A stretch of 64,000 bases of DNA, taken from assembly GCF_019207085.1 (NCBI RefSeq), contig NZ_JAATOM010000005.1:248001-312000 (forward strand), read 5' to 3'. Position 1 is the stretch's first letter. The number at the start of each line of letters is the position of its first letter. Source of the DNA: Variovorax sp. dw_308 (GTDB taxonomy: Bacteria > Pseudomonadota > Gammaproteobacteria > Burkholderiales > Burkholderiaceae_C). The notes under the pieces were generated by a model that worked only from the letters and a program-made list of their open reading frames with translations, was not told the DNA's origin and made no database searches. The position numbers were made by a program, and so were the translations under genes. This document shows positions 27,488 to 36,504 of this stretch, in pieces.

Positions 27488-28444
27488 TCAGCGCCCGAAG
27501 ACCTGGCCCGGCTGCGCACCGAAGCCGCGCACGAACTCCGCCGCCGGCAGGCGCTTGCCACCGGGCCGCTGCAGTTCGGTGAGGACGATGGTCGAATCCC
27601 GCGCGGCGACCGCAATGCCCGAAGGCGCAACGGACAGGATCGTGCCGGGCGCCCGGTCGTCTGTGGACCCCGCCTCCACGCGGGCCGCCCACAGCTTGAC
27701 AATCTCGCCGTTGAGTTCGCCGGTGGCACCGGGAAACGGGTCGAAGGCGCGGATGCGGCGCACGATCGCTTCGGCCGGCTGGCCCCAGTCGACCTTCGCT
27801 TCGTGTTTCTCGACCTTGTGGGCGTAGGTCACGCCTTCGGCGGGTTGGGGCTGCGGCTTCAACCCGCCGGCTTCGGCCAGGCGCAACGCGTCGACGACAA
27901 ACCGTCCACCCATGTCGGCCAGCCGGTCGTGCAGCTTCGCGGTGCTGTCGTCGCCGATGGCGAGCGACTCGCGCAGCAGCATGTCGCCGGTGTCCAGCCC
28001 GGCGTCCATCTGCATGATGGTCACGCCGGTTTCCGCATCGCCGGCCTCGATCGCACGATGGATCGGCGCGGCCCCGCGCCAGCGCGGCAGCAGGCTGGCA
28101 TGGATGTTGAGGCAGCCGAGCCGTGGCAGGTCGAGCACCCACTGCGGCAGGATCAGGCCGTAGGCGGCCACCACCATCGCATCTGCGTTGGCGGCCAGCA
28201 AGGCTTCGCGCGCGGCGGCCGCGTCGTCCGGGTACTTGCCGTCCAGGCGCAGGCTGCGCGGTTGCGCCACGCGCCACCCGCGCAGCAAGGCCAGCGTCTT
28301 GACCGGCGAGGCCTGCAACTTGAGGCCGCGGCCTGCGGGACGGTCGGGCTGGGTCAGCACCAAGACGATTTCAACGCCGGCGACGTCGAGCCGGGCCAGC
28401 GCGGTCGCGGCAAAGGCGGGAGTGCCCGCAAAGACAATTCTCAA
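27488..28444 (-). CDS. fmt: Methionyl-tRNA formyltransferase
   Basis: 318 residues. The protein begins [20 protein letters not shown] with a TTG start codon; no ATG is available in a sensible position. The formyl-THF-binding motif [20 protein letters not shown] and the later [17 protein letters not shown] are diagnostic. The C-terminal OB-fold (about 210-310) binds tRNA. Fmt formylates Met-tRNAi; its partner Def is encoded two genes upstream. A 15-bp gap separates it from the BamE-like lipoprotein gene. Confidence 0.95.
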   Translation of the reverse strand: MRIVFAGTPAFAATALARLDVAGVEIVLVLTQPDRPAGRGLKLQASPVKTLALLRGWRVAQPRSLRLDGKYPDDAAAAREALLAANADAMVVAAYGLILPQWVLDLPRLGCLNIHASLLPRWRGAAPIHRAIEAGDAETGVTIMQMDAGLDTGDMLLRESLAIGDDSTAKLHDRLADMGGRFVVDALRLAEAGGLKPQPQPAEGVTYAHKVEKHEAKVDWGQPAEAIVRRIRAFDPFPGATGELNGEIVKLWAARVEAGSTDDRAPGTILSVAPSGIAVAARDSTIVLTELQRPGGKRLPAAEFVRGFGAQPGQVFGR

Positions 28445-28459
28445 GGGGTGCTCGCAGGT

Positions 28460-28972
28460 TCAGCGGATCCGGCGCTCGAGCGACAGGTCGTCGCCGACGT
28501 TGTAATGGTCAACCACGCCTTGCGGATCCACATACAGGTACAGCAGGCGAATCGTGTTGTGCCACTTGTAGCGCCAGGTCCAGACGTCGCCATCGAAAGA
28601 AGTCACCCGGCTGATCTCGAACGGCCGGCCGTAGGTGCGCAGCACGTCGGGCTCGCGCCAGGCGCCGGGCTGGATGGTGTTGCCGAACAAGCCCTCGTCG
28701 AGTTCCTGCCGGATGGACACGACCCGGCCGGCTTTGTCCAGGTCGACGTTGTTGACTTCGAAGCCAGCCGGCGCGCGCGAATACTGCAAGCGCTCTCCGC
28801 CGTCAGCGAGCGCATACGTCGCGGTGGGCGGGCCCAGGCGCTGGAGCGTCTCTGCCCGGGTGCTGTCGAGCGGAAGGCGGGTCGGCTCGCCAGCGCATCC
28901 CGTCAGGCTGCCCACCAGAACAAGCGCCGCCAGCCCCGCAGCCAGGCCCTGCCGACAGCGAAGCATGCTCAT
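28460..28972 (-). CDS. BamE/SmpA-like lipoprotein
   Basis: 170 residues. Lipoprotein signal ending GSLTGC (Cys26). The mature part contains an [15 protein letters not shown] stretch, the 'G-x-P' turn typical of BamE-like folds, and a second similar repeat, [20 protein letters not shown] with VWTWRY, which closely resembles the BamE W-x-Y strand. BamE belongs to the outer-membrane beta-barrel assembly machine, but this protein has two such half-repeats and is longer than E. coli BamE (113), so it is a relative and not clearly BamE itself. It is embedded between def (4-bp overlap) and fmt (15 bp). Confidence 0.7.
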   Translation of the reverse strand: MSMLRCRQGLAAGLAALVLVGSLTGCAGEPTRLPLDSTRAETLQRLGPPTATYALADGGERLQYSRAPAGFEVNNVDLDKAGRVVSIRQELDEGLFGNTIQPGAWREPDVLRTYGRPFEISRVTSFDGDVWTWRYKWHNTIRLLYLYVDPQGVVDHYNVGDDLSLERRIR

Positions 28973-29490
28973 CCCCGCCCTTCGCGCTGATCTTCGCGTT
29001 GTTGCTTCAGCAGCTTGCTCTTGATCCGGTTGCGTTTCAGCGGCGACAGGTATTCGACGAACACCTTGCCCAGCAGGTGGTCGAGTTCGTGCTGGATGCA
29101 GACCGCCAGCAGGCCGTCGGCCTCGATCGTGCGCGGTTCGCCATCCAGGTCGAGGGCCGTGCAGCGCACGGAGGTGGACCGTTCGACCCCGTCGTAGATG
29201 CCCGGGACCGACAAACAGCCCTCTTCGTTCATCACTTTCTCGTCACTGGCCCACACGATTTCGGGGTTGATCAATATCAGCGGGGCGTTACGCTCCTCCG
29301 AAACGTCAATCACCACAAGACGTTCGTGGACGTCGACCTGGGTGGCCGCCAAGCCGATGCCCTGGGCGTCGTACATGGTTTCCAGCATATCGGCCACCAA
29401 GGTCTTGATGCGGGCGTCCACGCCCTGCACCGGCTTGGCAATGGTGTGCAGACGTTTGTCGGGAAAACTCAGAATGGGTCGTTTGGCCAT
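28969..29490 (-). CDS. def: Peptide deformylase
   Basis: 173 residues. The three deformylase motifs are intact: [19 protein letters not shown] and the metal site QHELDHLLG. The enzyme removes the formyl group from nascent chains in the cytosol, reversing the step catalysed by Fmt. It is the first gene of the def-lipoprotein-fmt-azlCD string and is divergent from the LysM gene, with a 166-bp control region between them. Confidence 0.96.
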   Translation of the reverse strand: MAKRPILSFPDKRLHTIAKPVQGVDARIKTLVADMLETMYDAQGIGLAATQVDVHERLVVIDVSEERNAPLILINPEIVWASDEKVMNEEGCLSVPGIYDGVERSTSVRCTALDLDGEPRTIEADGLLAVCIQHELDHLLGKVFVEYLSPLKRNRIKSKLLKQQREDQREGRG

Positions 29491-29656
29491 GAAAGCGTGG
29501 GAAAGTTGTGGCTATTTTCGCCAATTCCGCGACGCCTCGCGGACACCAAAAGGGATAAACGTTGCCCTCTCCAGGGCTTCAGCGCAAAATTCGTTGCAAA
29601 TTGTGAGGATTCGTTTCCGCTGTTCGTGGCGGTAGTGTGTGCACACCATCCAACTC

Positions 29657-30946
29657 ATGAAAACATTCCGAACCATCGCCGGCTTGCGTCCGACCATTCT
29701 TGCGTCGATGTGGCTTTGCCAGCTCGACTCAATCTCCCAGCGGGGGCGGGCCGGGCGCCGCCCGGTCCTGGGGGCCATCACCTCGCTCGCGGCCATGACA
29801 CTGTTCGGCTCTGCCACGGTGGCCTCGGCGCAAACCTATCCGGTCACGCCGACGCAACGCGCCACCGCCCAGCAGACGGCGCAAACCGGCATTCCGGTGA
29901 GCGAACTGGCGCCCAACGCGCCGGACGAATACACCGTCAAGCGCGGCGACACGCTCTGGGCGATTTCGCGCATGTACCTGCGCACGCCGTGGCGCTGGCC
30001 GGAGTTGTGGGGCATGAACCTCAACGACATCCGCAACCCGCACCTGATCTATCCGGGCCAGGTGCTGTACCTCGACAAGACGGGCGGCCGCGCCCGCCTG
30101 AGCACCCGCCGCGGCACCGGCGCGCCCGAGGGCACGATCAAGCTGTCGCCGCACACCCGCACTGAATCGCTGTCCGGCATGGCGTTGCCGACGCTGAACG
30201 CGGCGCTGATCGAGCCCTTCCTCACCGAGCCGATCGTGGTGGACGAGGACACCGTCAAGTTCGCGCCCCGCATCGTGGCCGGCAACGACAACCACGTGCT
30301 GCTGTCCCGGGGTGATCGGGCCTATGCGCGCGGCGAAGCCAATGCGCCACTGATCGAGAAGCCCGGTCCGATCAACCAGTACCGCGTGTTCCGCAATGCC
30401 ACGCCGCTGAAGGACCCGGCCACTGCCGAAATCCTCGGCTACGAGGCGCAGTACCTCGGCAAGGTCCAGCTGCAGCGCAGCGAGACGACCGAAACCATGA
30501 TGCAGGATGGCAAGGAGGTCACCAACGTGGTGCCTGCCACCGTCGACGTGGTGGCGGCCAAGGAGGAAATCCGCGCCGGCGACCGCCTGCTGCCCGAACC
30601 ACCGCGCCAGTTGCTGAGCTACGCGCCGCGTGCGCCCGCGGGCACCATCACCAACGGCCGCATCATTTCCGTCTACGGTAACGCCGTGCAGTTCGCGGCG
30701 CAGAACCAGGTGGTGTCCATCAACAAGGGCACCCGCGACGGCATCGAAACCGGCAACGTGCTGGCCATCCTGAAGAATGGCGAGACGATCGTCGACCGCA
30801 CCAACGGCAACAAGGACACACTCAAGCTGCCAAACGAACGCATCGGGCTGCTGATGGTGTTCCGTCCGTTCGAAAAGGTGTCGTACGCCCTGGTGCTCGA
30901 GATCAGCGACACTCCGAAGGCAGGGGATTTGCTCATCAACCCCTGA
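29657..30946 (+). CDS. Secreted LysM-domain peptidoglycan-binding protein
   Basis: 429 residues from ATG 29657; a GTG at 29639 is also in frame. The N-terminus is long and basic before the hydrophobic segment (about 37-58, cut near VASAQT). One LysM domain follows (about 91-139): EYTVKRGDTLWAISRMYLRT, LWGMNLNDIRNPHLIYPGQV. The remaining 290 residues are beta-rich with no recognised enzyme motif. This gene is regularly found directly upstream of dprA in betaproteobacteria. A role at the cell wall is inferred from the LysM domain only. An inverted repeat overlaps its stop codon. Confidence 0.85.
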   Translation: MKTFRTIAGLRPTILASMWLCQLDSISQRGRAGRRPVLGAITSLAAMTLFGSATVASAQTYPVTPTQRATAQQTAQTGIPVSELAPNAPDEYTVKRGDTLWAISRMYLRTPWRWPELWGMNLNDIRNPHLIYPGQVLYLDKTGGRARLSTRRGTGAPEGTIKLSPHTRTESLSGMALPTLNAALIEPFLTEPIVVDEDTVKFAPRIVAGNDNHVLLSRGDRAYARGEANAPLIEKPGPINQYRVFRNATPLKDPATAEILGYEAQYLGKVQLQRSETTETMMQDGKEVTNVVPATVDVVAAKEEIRAGDRLLPEPPRQLLSYAPRAPAGTITNGRIISVYGNAVQFAAQNQVVSINKGTRDGIETGNVLAILKNGETIVDRTNGNKDTLKLPNERIGLLMVFRPFEKVSYALVLEISDTPKAGDLLINP

Positions 30947-30959
30947 AAAACAACAGGGG
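30940..30959 (+). promoter_or_regulatory. Inverted repeat across the LysM stop codon, before dprA
   Basis: CCCCTG (30940-30945) and CAGGGG (30954-30959) can pair across an A-rich 8-nt loop. The stop TGA lies inside the left arm and loop, and the dprA ribosome-binding region (GGGAG, 30956-30960) overlaps the right arm. Ribosomes finishing the LysM gene would open it, which suggests translational coupling. Confidence 0.35.
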
Positions 30960-30971
30960 AGTGGGTAGGGA

Positions 30972-32120
30972 GTGGAACGTGAAGAACTCGCGGGCTGGCT
31001 GCGGCTGACCCTCACGCCGGGCGTCGGCGACATCACCGCGCGCAAGTTGCTGGGCGCCTTCGGGTTGCCCGGCGACGTGTTCCGGCAAACGCCGGCCGCG
31101 CTTGGCCAGATCGTGCCCGAAGGCACCGTTGCCACGCTCCGGCAACCGCCCGCCGGTCTCGAAGCCCTCGTGGAAGAGACATGGCAGTGGCTGCACGGCA
31201 GTGACGCCACCGGCGCCGCGCGCCGGGTGCTGACCCTCGCCGATGCCGGCTATCCGGCCGGGCTGCTGCAGATGCCCGACCCGCCCTTGATGCTCTACAC
31301 GCTTGGCGCCCCAGGGTTCGACCTGGCACAGGTCGATCGCAGCCTGGCGATGGTGGGCAGTCGCAACCCGACGCCGCAAGGGCTTTCAAATGCACGAGCC
31401 TTTGCGCAGGCGCTGGGTGAAGCGCACATCGTGGTCGTGTCGGGCCTGGCACTCGGCATCGATGGCGCGGCGCATCAAGGTGCACTGGACGCTGCCGGCA
31501 GCGCACAGCGGCTGGCGACGATCGCCTTCGTCGGCACAGGACTCGACCGCGTCTATCCCGCGCGCCACCGCGACCTGGCGCGCCGCATCGTCGGGCAGGG
31601 CATGCTCGTCAGCGAGTTCCCGCTGGGCACGCCGCCGCTCACCCAGAACTTCCCCAAGCGCAACCGGCTCATCGCCGGGCTGTCTCAAGGCACGCTGGTG
31701 GTCGAGGCTGCGTTGCAATCCGGCTCGCTGATCACCGCGCGGCAGGCGGTCGAGCAGGGCAAGGAAGTGTTCGCAATCCCGGGTTCGATCCATGCGCCGC
31801 AATCCCGCGGTTGCCACGCGCTGATCCGGCAGGGGGCCAAGCTGGTCGAATCGGTGCAGGACATCCTGGAGGAACTGCGCTTCCCGGAGGCCATGAATTC
31901 GGCAGGCGCCGGCGCGGCATCTGCGGGGGTCTCCGGCACCGGAACGCCTGAAAGCCCGCTGCTCGAAGCGCTCGGACACGATCCCGTGAGCCTGGACGCA
32001 CTCTCCGCGCGCACCGGCTGGAGCGCGGCCGACCTGCAGGTCAAGTTCCTGGAACTCGAACTGGACGGCCATGTGGCGCGGCTCCCGGGCGGCCTGTTCC
32101 AGCGCATCGCTTCGGCGTGA
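30972..32120 (+). CDS. dprA: DNA-processing protein A (natural transformation)
   Basis: 382 residues, GTG start. A SAM-like N-terminal helical domain (about 1-90) is followed by the Rossmann-type DprA core: SLAMVGSRNPTPQGLSNARA, VSGLALGIDGAAHQGAL, GTGLDRVYPARH, ISEFPLG-like VSEFPLGTPPLTQNFPKRNR and EQGKEVFAIPGSI. A C-terminal winged helix closes the protein. DprA loads RecA on incoming single-stranded DNA. Gap to the LysM gene 25 bp, to smg 79 bp. Confidence 0.94.
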   Translation: MEREELAGWLRLTLTPGVGDITARKLLGAFGLPGDVFRQTPAALGQIVPEGTVATLRQPPAGLEALVEETWQWLHGSDATGAARRVLTLADAGYPAGLLQMPDPPLMLYTLGAPGFDLAQVDRSLAMVGSRNPTPQGLSNARAFAQALGEAHIVVVSGLALGIDGAAHQGALDAAGSAQRLATIAFVGTGLDRVYPARHRDLARRIVGQGMLVSEFPLGTPPLTQNFPKRNRLIAGLSQGTLVVEAALQSGSLITARQAVEQGKEVFAIPGSIHAPQSRGCHALIRQGAKLVESVQDILEELRFPEAMNSAGAGAASAGVSGTGTPESPLLEALGHDPVSLDALSARTGWSAADLQVKFLELELDGHVARLPGGLFQRIASA

Positions 32121-32199
32121 ATGAGCCCATGCCGAAGCCCCTTCGGCGCCGGATGACACATTTCATACGCCATTTCGGGCGGCTGGGCTATATTGGGGC

Positions 32200-32715
32200 A
32201 TGTTCGAAGTGCTCGTATTCGTCTATGAAAACTACTGGCGCGGCGACGCGTGCCCCGAACCCGAGCAACTGGGCCGCAAGCTCAGCGCCCACGGCTTCGA
32301 CCACGATGAGATCCGCGATGCGCTCCAATGGCTGGACGGTTTGAGCCTCGCCACACGGGGCGCCCAATTGAAGTTCGAGGGTGACGGCAGCACAGCCACC
32401 GTCACCCTGCGCGCCCCGGATGAGGCCGCCCTGCCCCAATCGGCCTACGCGATGCGCGTCTACTCGGGCGCCGAGCAGGACCACCTGGGCGCCGAATGCC
32501 TGGGCTTCATCAACTTCCTCGAAGCCTCGAAGGTGCTTGACGGCGGCTTGCGCGAGATCGTCATCGAGCGCGCCATGGCGGCGCCGGGTGACCCGGTGGC
32601 GCTCGACGAGTTGAAGATCATCGTGCTGATGGTGCACTGGAGCACCGGCATCGAGCCCGACGCCCTGGTGCTCGACGAACTCTGCGAAACCCGCGCCGGG
32701 CGCGTGGCGCATTGA
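32200..32715 (+). CDS. smg: Smg family protein (DUF494)
   Basis: 171 residues, beginning MFEVLVFVYENYWRGDACPE, the family's fixed N-terminus. The C-terminal helical part (LDELKIIVLMVHWSTG) also fits. The molecular role is unknown; the gene is next to dprA and often topA across gamma- and betaproteobacteria. Here topA does not follow: the next gene is the convergent DUF1631 gene. Confidence 0.9.
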   Translation: MFEVLVFVYENYWRGDACPEPEQLGRKLSAHGFDHDEIRDALQWLDGLSLATRGAQLKFEGDGSTATVTLRAPDEAALPQSAYAMRVYSGAEQDHLGAECLGFINFLEASKVLDGGLREIVIERAMAAPGDPVALDELKIIVLMVHWSTGIEPDALVLDELCETRAGRVAH

Positions 32716-32785
32716 GCGTTGCGGGCCCGCAGGCGCCGAAAGGCTGCTGCGCCCGAGGTCGGCGAAGCACCCCCCGCGCGCAGCC

Positions 32786-32805
32786 CCGCGAAGCCGGTTT
32801 CGCGG
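32786..32805. terminator. GC hairpin between convergent smg and DUF1631 genes
   Basis: CCGCGAA-GCCGGT-TTCGCGG is a perfect 7-bp stem in the 108-bp gap between the two convergent stop codons. T-runs are minimal, so bidirectional termination is plausible but not firm. Confidence 0.35.
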
Positions 32806-32823
32806 CCGTCGTGGCCTCTGGTT

Positions 32824-35430
32824 CTAGTTCAGCAAGCGTTCGGGGTTCGCGTCGAGCTTGGCCAACGCTTCGCGCGTGGCGCGCACGGTGAGCGTTTCCT
32901 CTTCGGCCGGCACCAGCAGGCCGGCTTGCAGGTAGGAAGCGAGTCGCCCGGCCTGGATCAGGAAGTTGCGCCCGTGGGTCGCGGCGAACAGGTGCAGCTG
33001 TTTGCGGTCGCTGCGCCAGACGAATTGAACCTGGCTCACATGGCCGTTGTGGTCGAGCATGAACCAGGTGCCCACCTGGAGCTCATGCGCCCAGGCCAGC
33101 ATGTCTTCGCTGACCTTGGTGCCCGCGTTCGGAATGACCTCGATCGACGCGGCGTCCACGCCGAGCAACAGTTCGATGCTGCCGGCGTCGATCGGCAGCT
33201 CACCCGAGACATCCCCCGCCTCGTCGGTGACGAAGTCTTCCAGGTTGGCCAGGCGCTTGGCCATGGCTTCGATCTGCGCGGCGGGAATGGCTTCGGTCTT
33301 CGACATGAAGGCGTCGGCCAGCGTGTCGCCGATGATCTTGATGTGCACTTCCTGCGGCTCGCCCACGATGCCCAGCAGCGTCATGCCGGCGCGCAGGCGC
33401 TGCAGCAGCTTCGGCAGATCCTGGATCACGCGGGTTCGGTCGTTGCGGTTGGGCTTGGCGCTGGCGGCCCAGACCAGTTCGGAGGCCGCGCGCTTGAGTG
33501 TCACGGTCTGTTCGTCCTGCCCGCCGTAGCGCAGCGCGGCGATGGCCAGCACCTCGGCCCAGACCTTGAACAGGAACTCGCGGATCTCCTCGCGCACCGG
33601 CATGTCGTTGAGCATCTTGCGCAGCTCGATGGTGTACTGGATCGCCATCGTTTCCTTCTGCTCGACCTGCTGCGCGACGCTCATGAGGCGCTGGGTGGCA
33701 TCGCTCTGCGTCAGGTACTTGTTCAGGAATGCGACGAACTCGTCGAACACCAGCTTGAACACCCGCTGGCCGGTTTCCGGGTATTGCTCGATGACCTGAA
33801 CGACGCGGCGGATTTCGCCTTCGAGCGCGCTGCCCGAGATGGCGGCCGCGTCGAAGCCCATGACGCAGGAGCCCATGCGGTCGATCAGCATGCGCGCGGG
33901 ATGCTGCAGGGTGCCGAAGAACTCGGGCTCGGCAATCGCCACGCGCAGCACGGGCATTTGCAGGCGCGCGAACCACACGCGCGCCGAAAACGGAATGCGT
34001 TCTTCGGCCAGGATGGCCTGGAACATCAGCGCCACGATCTCGACCGTGGCCTTGTCGGCGGTGGTCGGCGCTTTCTTCTTCAGTTCGGCACTGCGCCGGC
34101 GCAGGTCGACGGCGGTCTGCTGCACGGCCGTCGCTTCGTCGGCGGCCAGCAGGTATTGCGATGCGGCAATCTGATAGGCCGCCTCCGCATCCGCGATGGC
34201 CGCGGCAAAGGCTGCGCCGCCGACGCCGCCACTGACACCGCCGGCCATCCCGCCGCCGACACCACCGGCGCCGCCGCCACCACCGCCACCGCCCGACGAC
34301 CGGACGCCCACGCCAGTGGCGCCGACCCCGCCGCCCATCGCGCCGCCGCGCTGGGCCACGGTTTCACCGCCGATGCGCGCCGTGACGAAGCGCTTCAGAT
34401 TCAGCAGCACGCCCTGGGCGCGCTGGCGCGCTACAAAAAAGGGCGATCCACCCGCGCCATCCATGCCGGGCAGGCCTGCGCCGCCATAGCCGCGACCGCT
34501 GGAACTGCCGCCGCTTCCATTGCCGCCACCCGCGCCGCCGCCCTGCACCACGCCGATCGCCGCAGGCGCAAAGCTGCCGGGGGGAATGCCGAAGCCGCCG
34601 GCATAGCCGCCGCCTCCGCCCCCACGTTGCAGGCCACCACCTTGCACGCCACCGCCTTGCACGCCGCCAGCGAATCCGCCTGCTGCGCCGCCGCCAAATC
34701 CGCCGCCACCCGTGTGCGCATGGCTGCCTGCTTCATGGGCGAAGCTGCCGCCGAGCGCACCGGAGTTGGTCGCGGCGCCGGTGCGCTTGACGAAATTCTT
34801 GAGGTCGATCTCGGGCATCACGCCCTTGGAGATCAGGAATGCATTGGCGTCGTGATAAGCACTGACCACCACTTCCAGCAAACGAGTATGGACAACCTCC
34901 TGCACCTTGGTCCAGAGCTGCCGGCTGAGCCCGGCGGCCAGCCATTGCTCGACCAGCATCTTGGCCAGCGACTCGGGGCGCAGCACGTCCTTGGAATCGA
35001 GTTCGGTGGTGCCTTCCAGGTACTGGATGCGCAGGCGCAGGTCGTTCAGCTCGAAGCTGGCCTTGTCCTGGATCACCAGTGCCAGCCGTGAGGACAGGAT
35101 GTTGTTTTCCACCACCTCGTCGCCGATGAGTTCGAGCGAGGACAAGGAATTGTGCGAATTGCCGGTGCTGGTGGCCACTTGGGCCAAGGCCTTGCGCCAG
35201 CTGTCCTGCGCCAGCGAAACCCAGTTCGATTCCTTGGTCCGGAAGGTCAGGAAGTCGTCTCGGTGCTCCTGCATCTCGCGGGCATTGCCGACGGCCTGCG
35301 AGAGCGACGTCAGGCGCTCCCGGATCGCATGCGCGGACGGCGCGATCACGCCGCCGGTGGCGGTCACGAAACGCTCGCGGGCCTCACGGGCTAGCTGCAA
35401 GGAGGCGACGTGGGACCGCTGGGTGCTCAT
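32824..35430 (-). CDS. DUF1631 family protein with Gly-rich inserts
   Basis: 868 residues. The N-terminal part (about 1-220) and C-terminal part (about 410-868) are well-structured, helix-rich sequence of the DUF1631 family, once mislabelled 'thymidine phosphorylase'. C-terminal markers include FSARVWFARLQMPVLRVAIA, LVFDEFVAFLNKYL and a final strand-rich GTWFMLDHNGHVSQVQFVWR, which looks PilZ-like and could sense a ligand. Between them are two extreme Gly-rich stretches (about 223-330 and 361-407) separated by a conserved-looking helix, SPFFVARQRAQGVLLNLKRF. There is no signal peptide or catalytic motif. Function unknown. It is monocistronic and convergent with smg. Confidence 0.85.
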   Translation of the reverse strand: MSTQRSHVASLQLAREARERFVTATGGVIAPSAHAIRERLTSLSQAVGNAREMQEHRDDFLTFRTKESNWVSLAQDSWRKALAQVATSTGNSHNSLSSLELIGDEVVENNILSSRLALVIQDKASFELNDLRLRIQYLEGTTELDSKDVLRPESLAKMLVEQWLAAGLSRQLWTKVQEVVHTRLLEVVVSAYHDANAFLISKGVMPEIDLKNFVKRTGAATNSGALGGSFAHEAGSHAHTGGGGFGGGAAGGFAGGVQGGGVQGGGLQRGGGGGGYAGGFGIPPGSFAPAAIGVVQGGGAGGGNGSGGSSSGRGYGGAGLPGMDGAGGSPFFVARQRAQGVLLNLKRFVTARIGGETVAQRGGAMGGGVGATGVGVRSSGGGGGGGGAGGVGGGMAGGVSGGVGGAAFAAAIADAEAAYQIAASQYLLAADEATAVQQTAVDLRRRSAELKKKAPTTADKATVEIVALMFQAILAEERIPFSARVWFARLQMPVLRVAIAEPEFFGTLQHPARMLIDRMGSCVMGFDAAAISGSALEGEIRRVVQVIEQYPETGQRVFKLVFDEFVAFLNKYLTQSDATQRLMSVAQQVEQKETMAIQYTIELRKMLNDMPVREEIREFLFKVWAEVLAIAALRYGGQDEQTVTLKRAASELVWAASAKPNRNDRTRVIQDLPKLLQRLRAGMTLLGIVGEPQEVHIKIIGDTLADAFMSKTEAIPAAQIEAMAKRLANLEDFVTDEAGDVSGELPIDAGSIELLLGVDAASIEVIPNAGTKVSEDMLAWAHELQVGTWFMLDHNGHVSQVQFVWRSDRKQLHLFAATHGRNFLIQAGRLASYLQAGLLVPAEEETLTVRATREALAKLDANPERLLN
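34210..34350 (-). repeat. Gly-rich low-complexity insert 2 of the DUF1631 gene
   Basis: Codes for residues about 361-407, including GGAMGGGVG and a run of nine glycines after SS. The DNA is an imperfect GGC/GGT/GCC repeat. The insert keeps frame. Confidence 0.7.
34441..34764 (-). repeat. Gly-rich low-complexity insert 1 of the DUF1631 gene
   Basis: Codes for residues about 223-330. It contains a short tandem GGVQGGGVQGGGLQ unit and a later GGGNGSGGSSSGRGYGG part. About half of the residues are glycine, compared with under 10% in the rest of the protein. Confidence 0.75.
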
Positions 35431-35541
35431 GAATAGATCAGGACGGCTCGGGAACTTTGGCGATCACCGAGCTTGCATCGGGAAGCCTTTTGACACAAGA
35501 CCCGTTGCATGCTCGCCAACCCGCAATTTTCAGCAATTGAA

Positions 35542-36495
35542 TCACACCACGGCACCGGCGTTCGGATCGTCCGGATCGCCATCGCGCTTGACCGGACCCT
35601 TGACCAGGTCCTCGCGCTTGACACCGAGCCACATCGCGATGGCCGCCGCCACGAAGGCCGACGAATAGATGCCGAAGCAGATGCCGATGGTCAGCGCCAG
35701 CGCGAAGTAGTGCAGCGTCGGGCCGCCGAAGAAGAACATCGACAGCACCACCAGCTGCGTGCAGCCGTGGGTGATGATGGTCCGGCTGATGGTGGACGTG
35801 ATCGCGTTGTCGATGATCTCGTGCGTGTTCAGCTTGCGGTAGCGCCGGAAGTTCTCGCGCACGCGGTCGAAGATCACGACCGATTCGTTCACCGAATAGC
35901 CCAGCACCGCCAGCACCGCCGCCAGCACCGCCAGCGAAAACTCCCACTGGAAGAAGGCGAAGAAGCCCAGGATGATGACCACGTCATGCATGTTGGCCAG
36001 CACCGTCGCCAGTGCGAACTTCCACTCGAAGCGGAAGGCCAGGTAGATCATGATGCCGACCACCACCATGCCGAGCGCCTTGAGCCCGTTGGTGGTCAGT
36101 TCGTCGCCGACCTGCGGGCCGACGAATTCATTGCCGCGCAACTCGACCTCGGGGTCGCTCGCCTTCAGTGCGCCCATGACCTGCTCGCTCTGCTGGGCCG
36201 AGCTCATGCCCTTTTGCACCGGCAGGCGGATCTGCACGTCGCGCGAGGTGCCGAAGTTCTGCACCTGCACATCGGCGTAGCCGAGCTTGGCGATGGTCTC
36301 GCGTACCTTGCCGACGTCGGCCGATTGCTTGTAGGCCACCTCCATCACCGTGCCGCCGGTGAACTCCACCGACAGGTGCAAGCCGCGGTGGAACAGGAAG
36401 AACACTGCCAGCGCGAAAGTGATGAAGGACACCGCGTTCAGCACCAGCGCATGGCGCATGAACGGGATCGTCTTGTGGATTCGGAAAAACTCCAT
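35542..36495 (-). CDS. secF: Protein translocase subunit SecF
   Basis: 317 residues. Six membrane segments with the RND-like fold; FTGGTVMEVAYKQSADVGKV near the first periplasmic loop, GYSVNESVVIFDRVRENFRR (TM4-TM5) and SRTIITHGCTQLVVLSMFFF are SecF signatures. With SecD it uses the proton gradient to pull secreted proteins into the periplasm. It lies 9 bp after secD. Confidence 0.96.
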   Translation of the reverse strand: MEFFRIHKTIPFMRHALVLNAVSFITFALAVFFLFHRGLHLSVEFTGGTVMEVAYKQSADVGKVRETIAKLGYADVQVQNFGTSRDVQIRLPVQKGMSSAQQSEQVMGALKASDPEVELRGNEFVGPQVGDELTTNGLKALGMVVVGIMIYLAFRFEWKFALATVLANMHDVVIILGFFAFFQWEFSLAVLAAVLAVLGYSVNESVVIFDRVRENFRRYRKLNTHEIIDNAITSTISRTIITHGCTQLVVLSMFFFGGPTLHYFALALTIGICFGIYSSAFVAAAIAMWLGVKREDLVKGPVKRDGDPDDPNAGAVV

Positions 36496-36504
36496 CTTGA
36501 TTCC

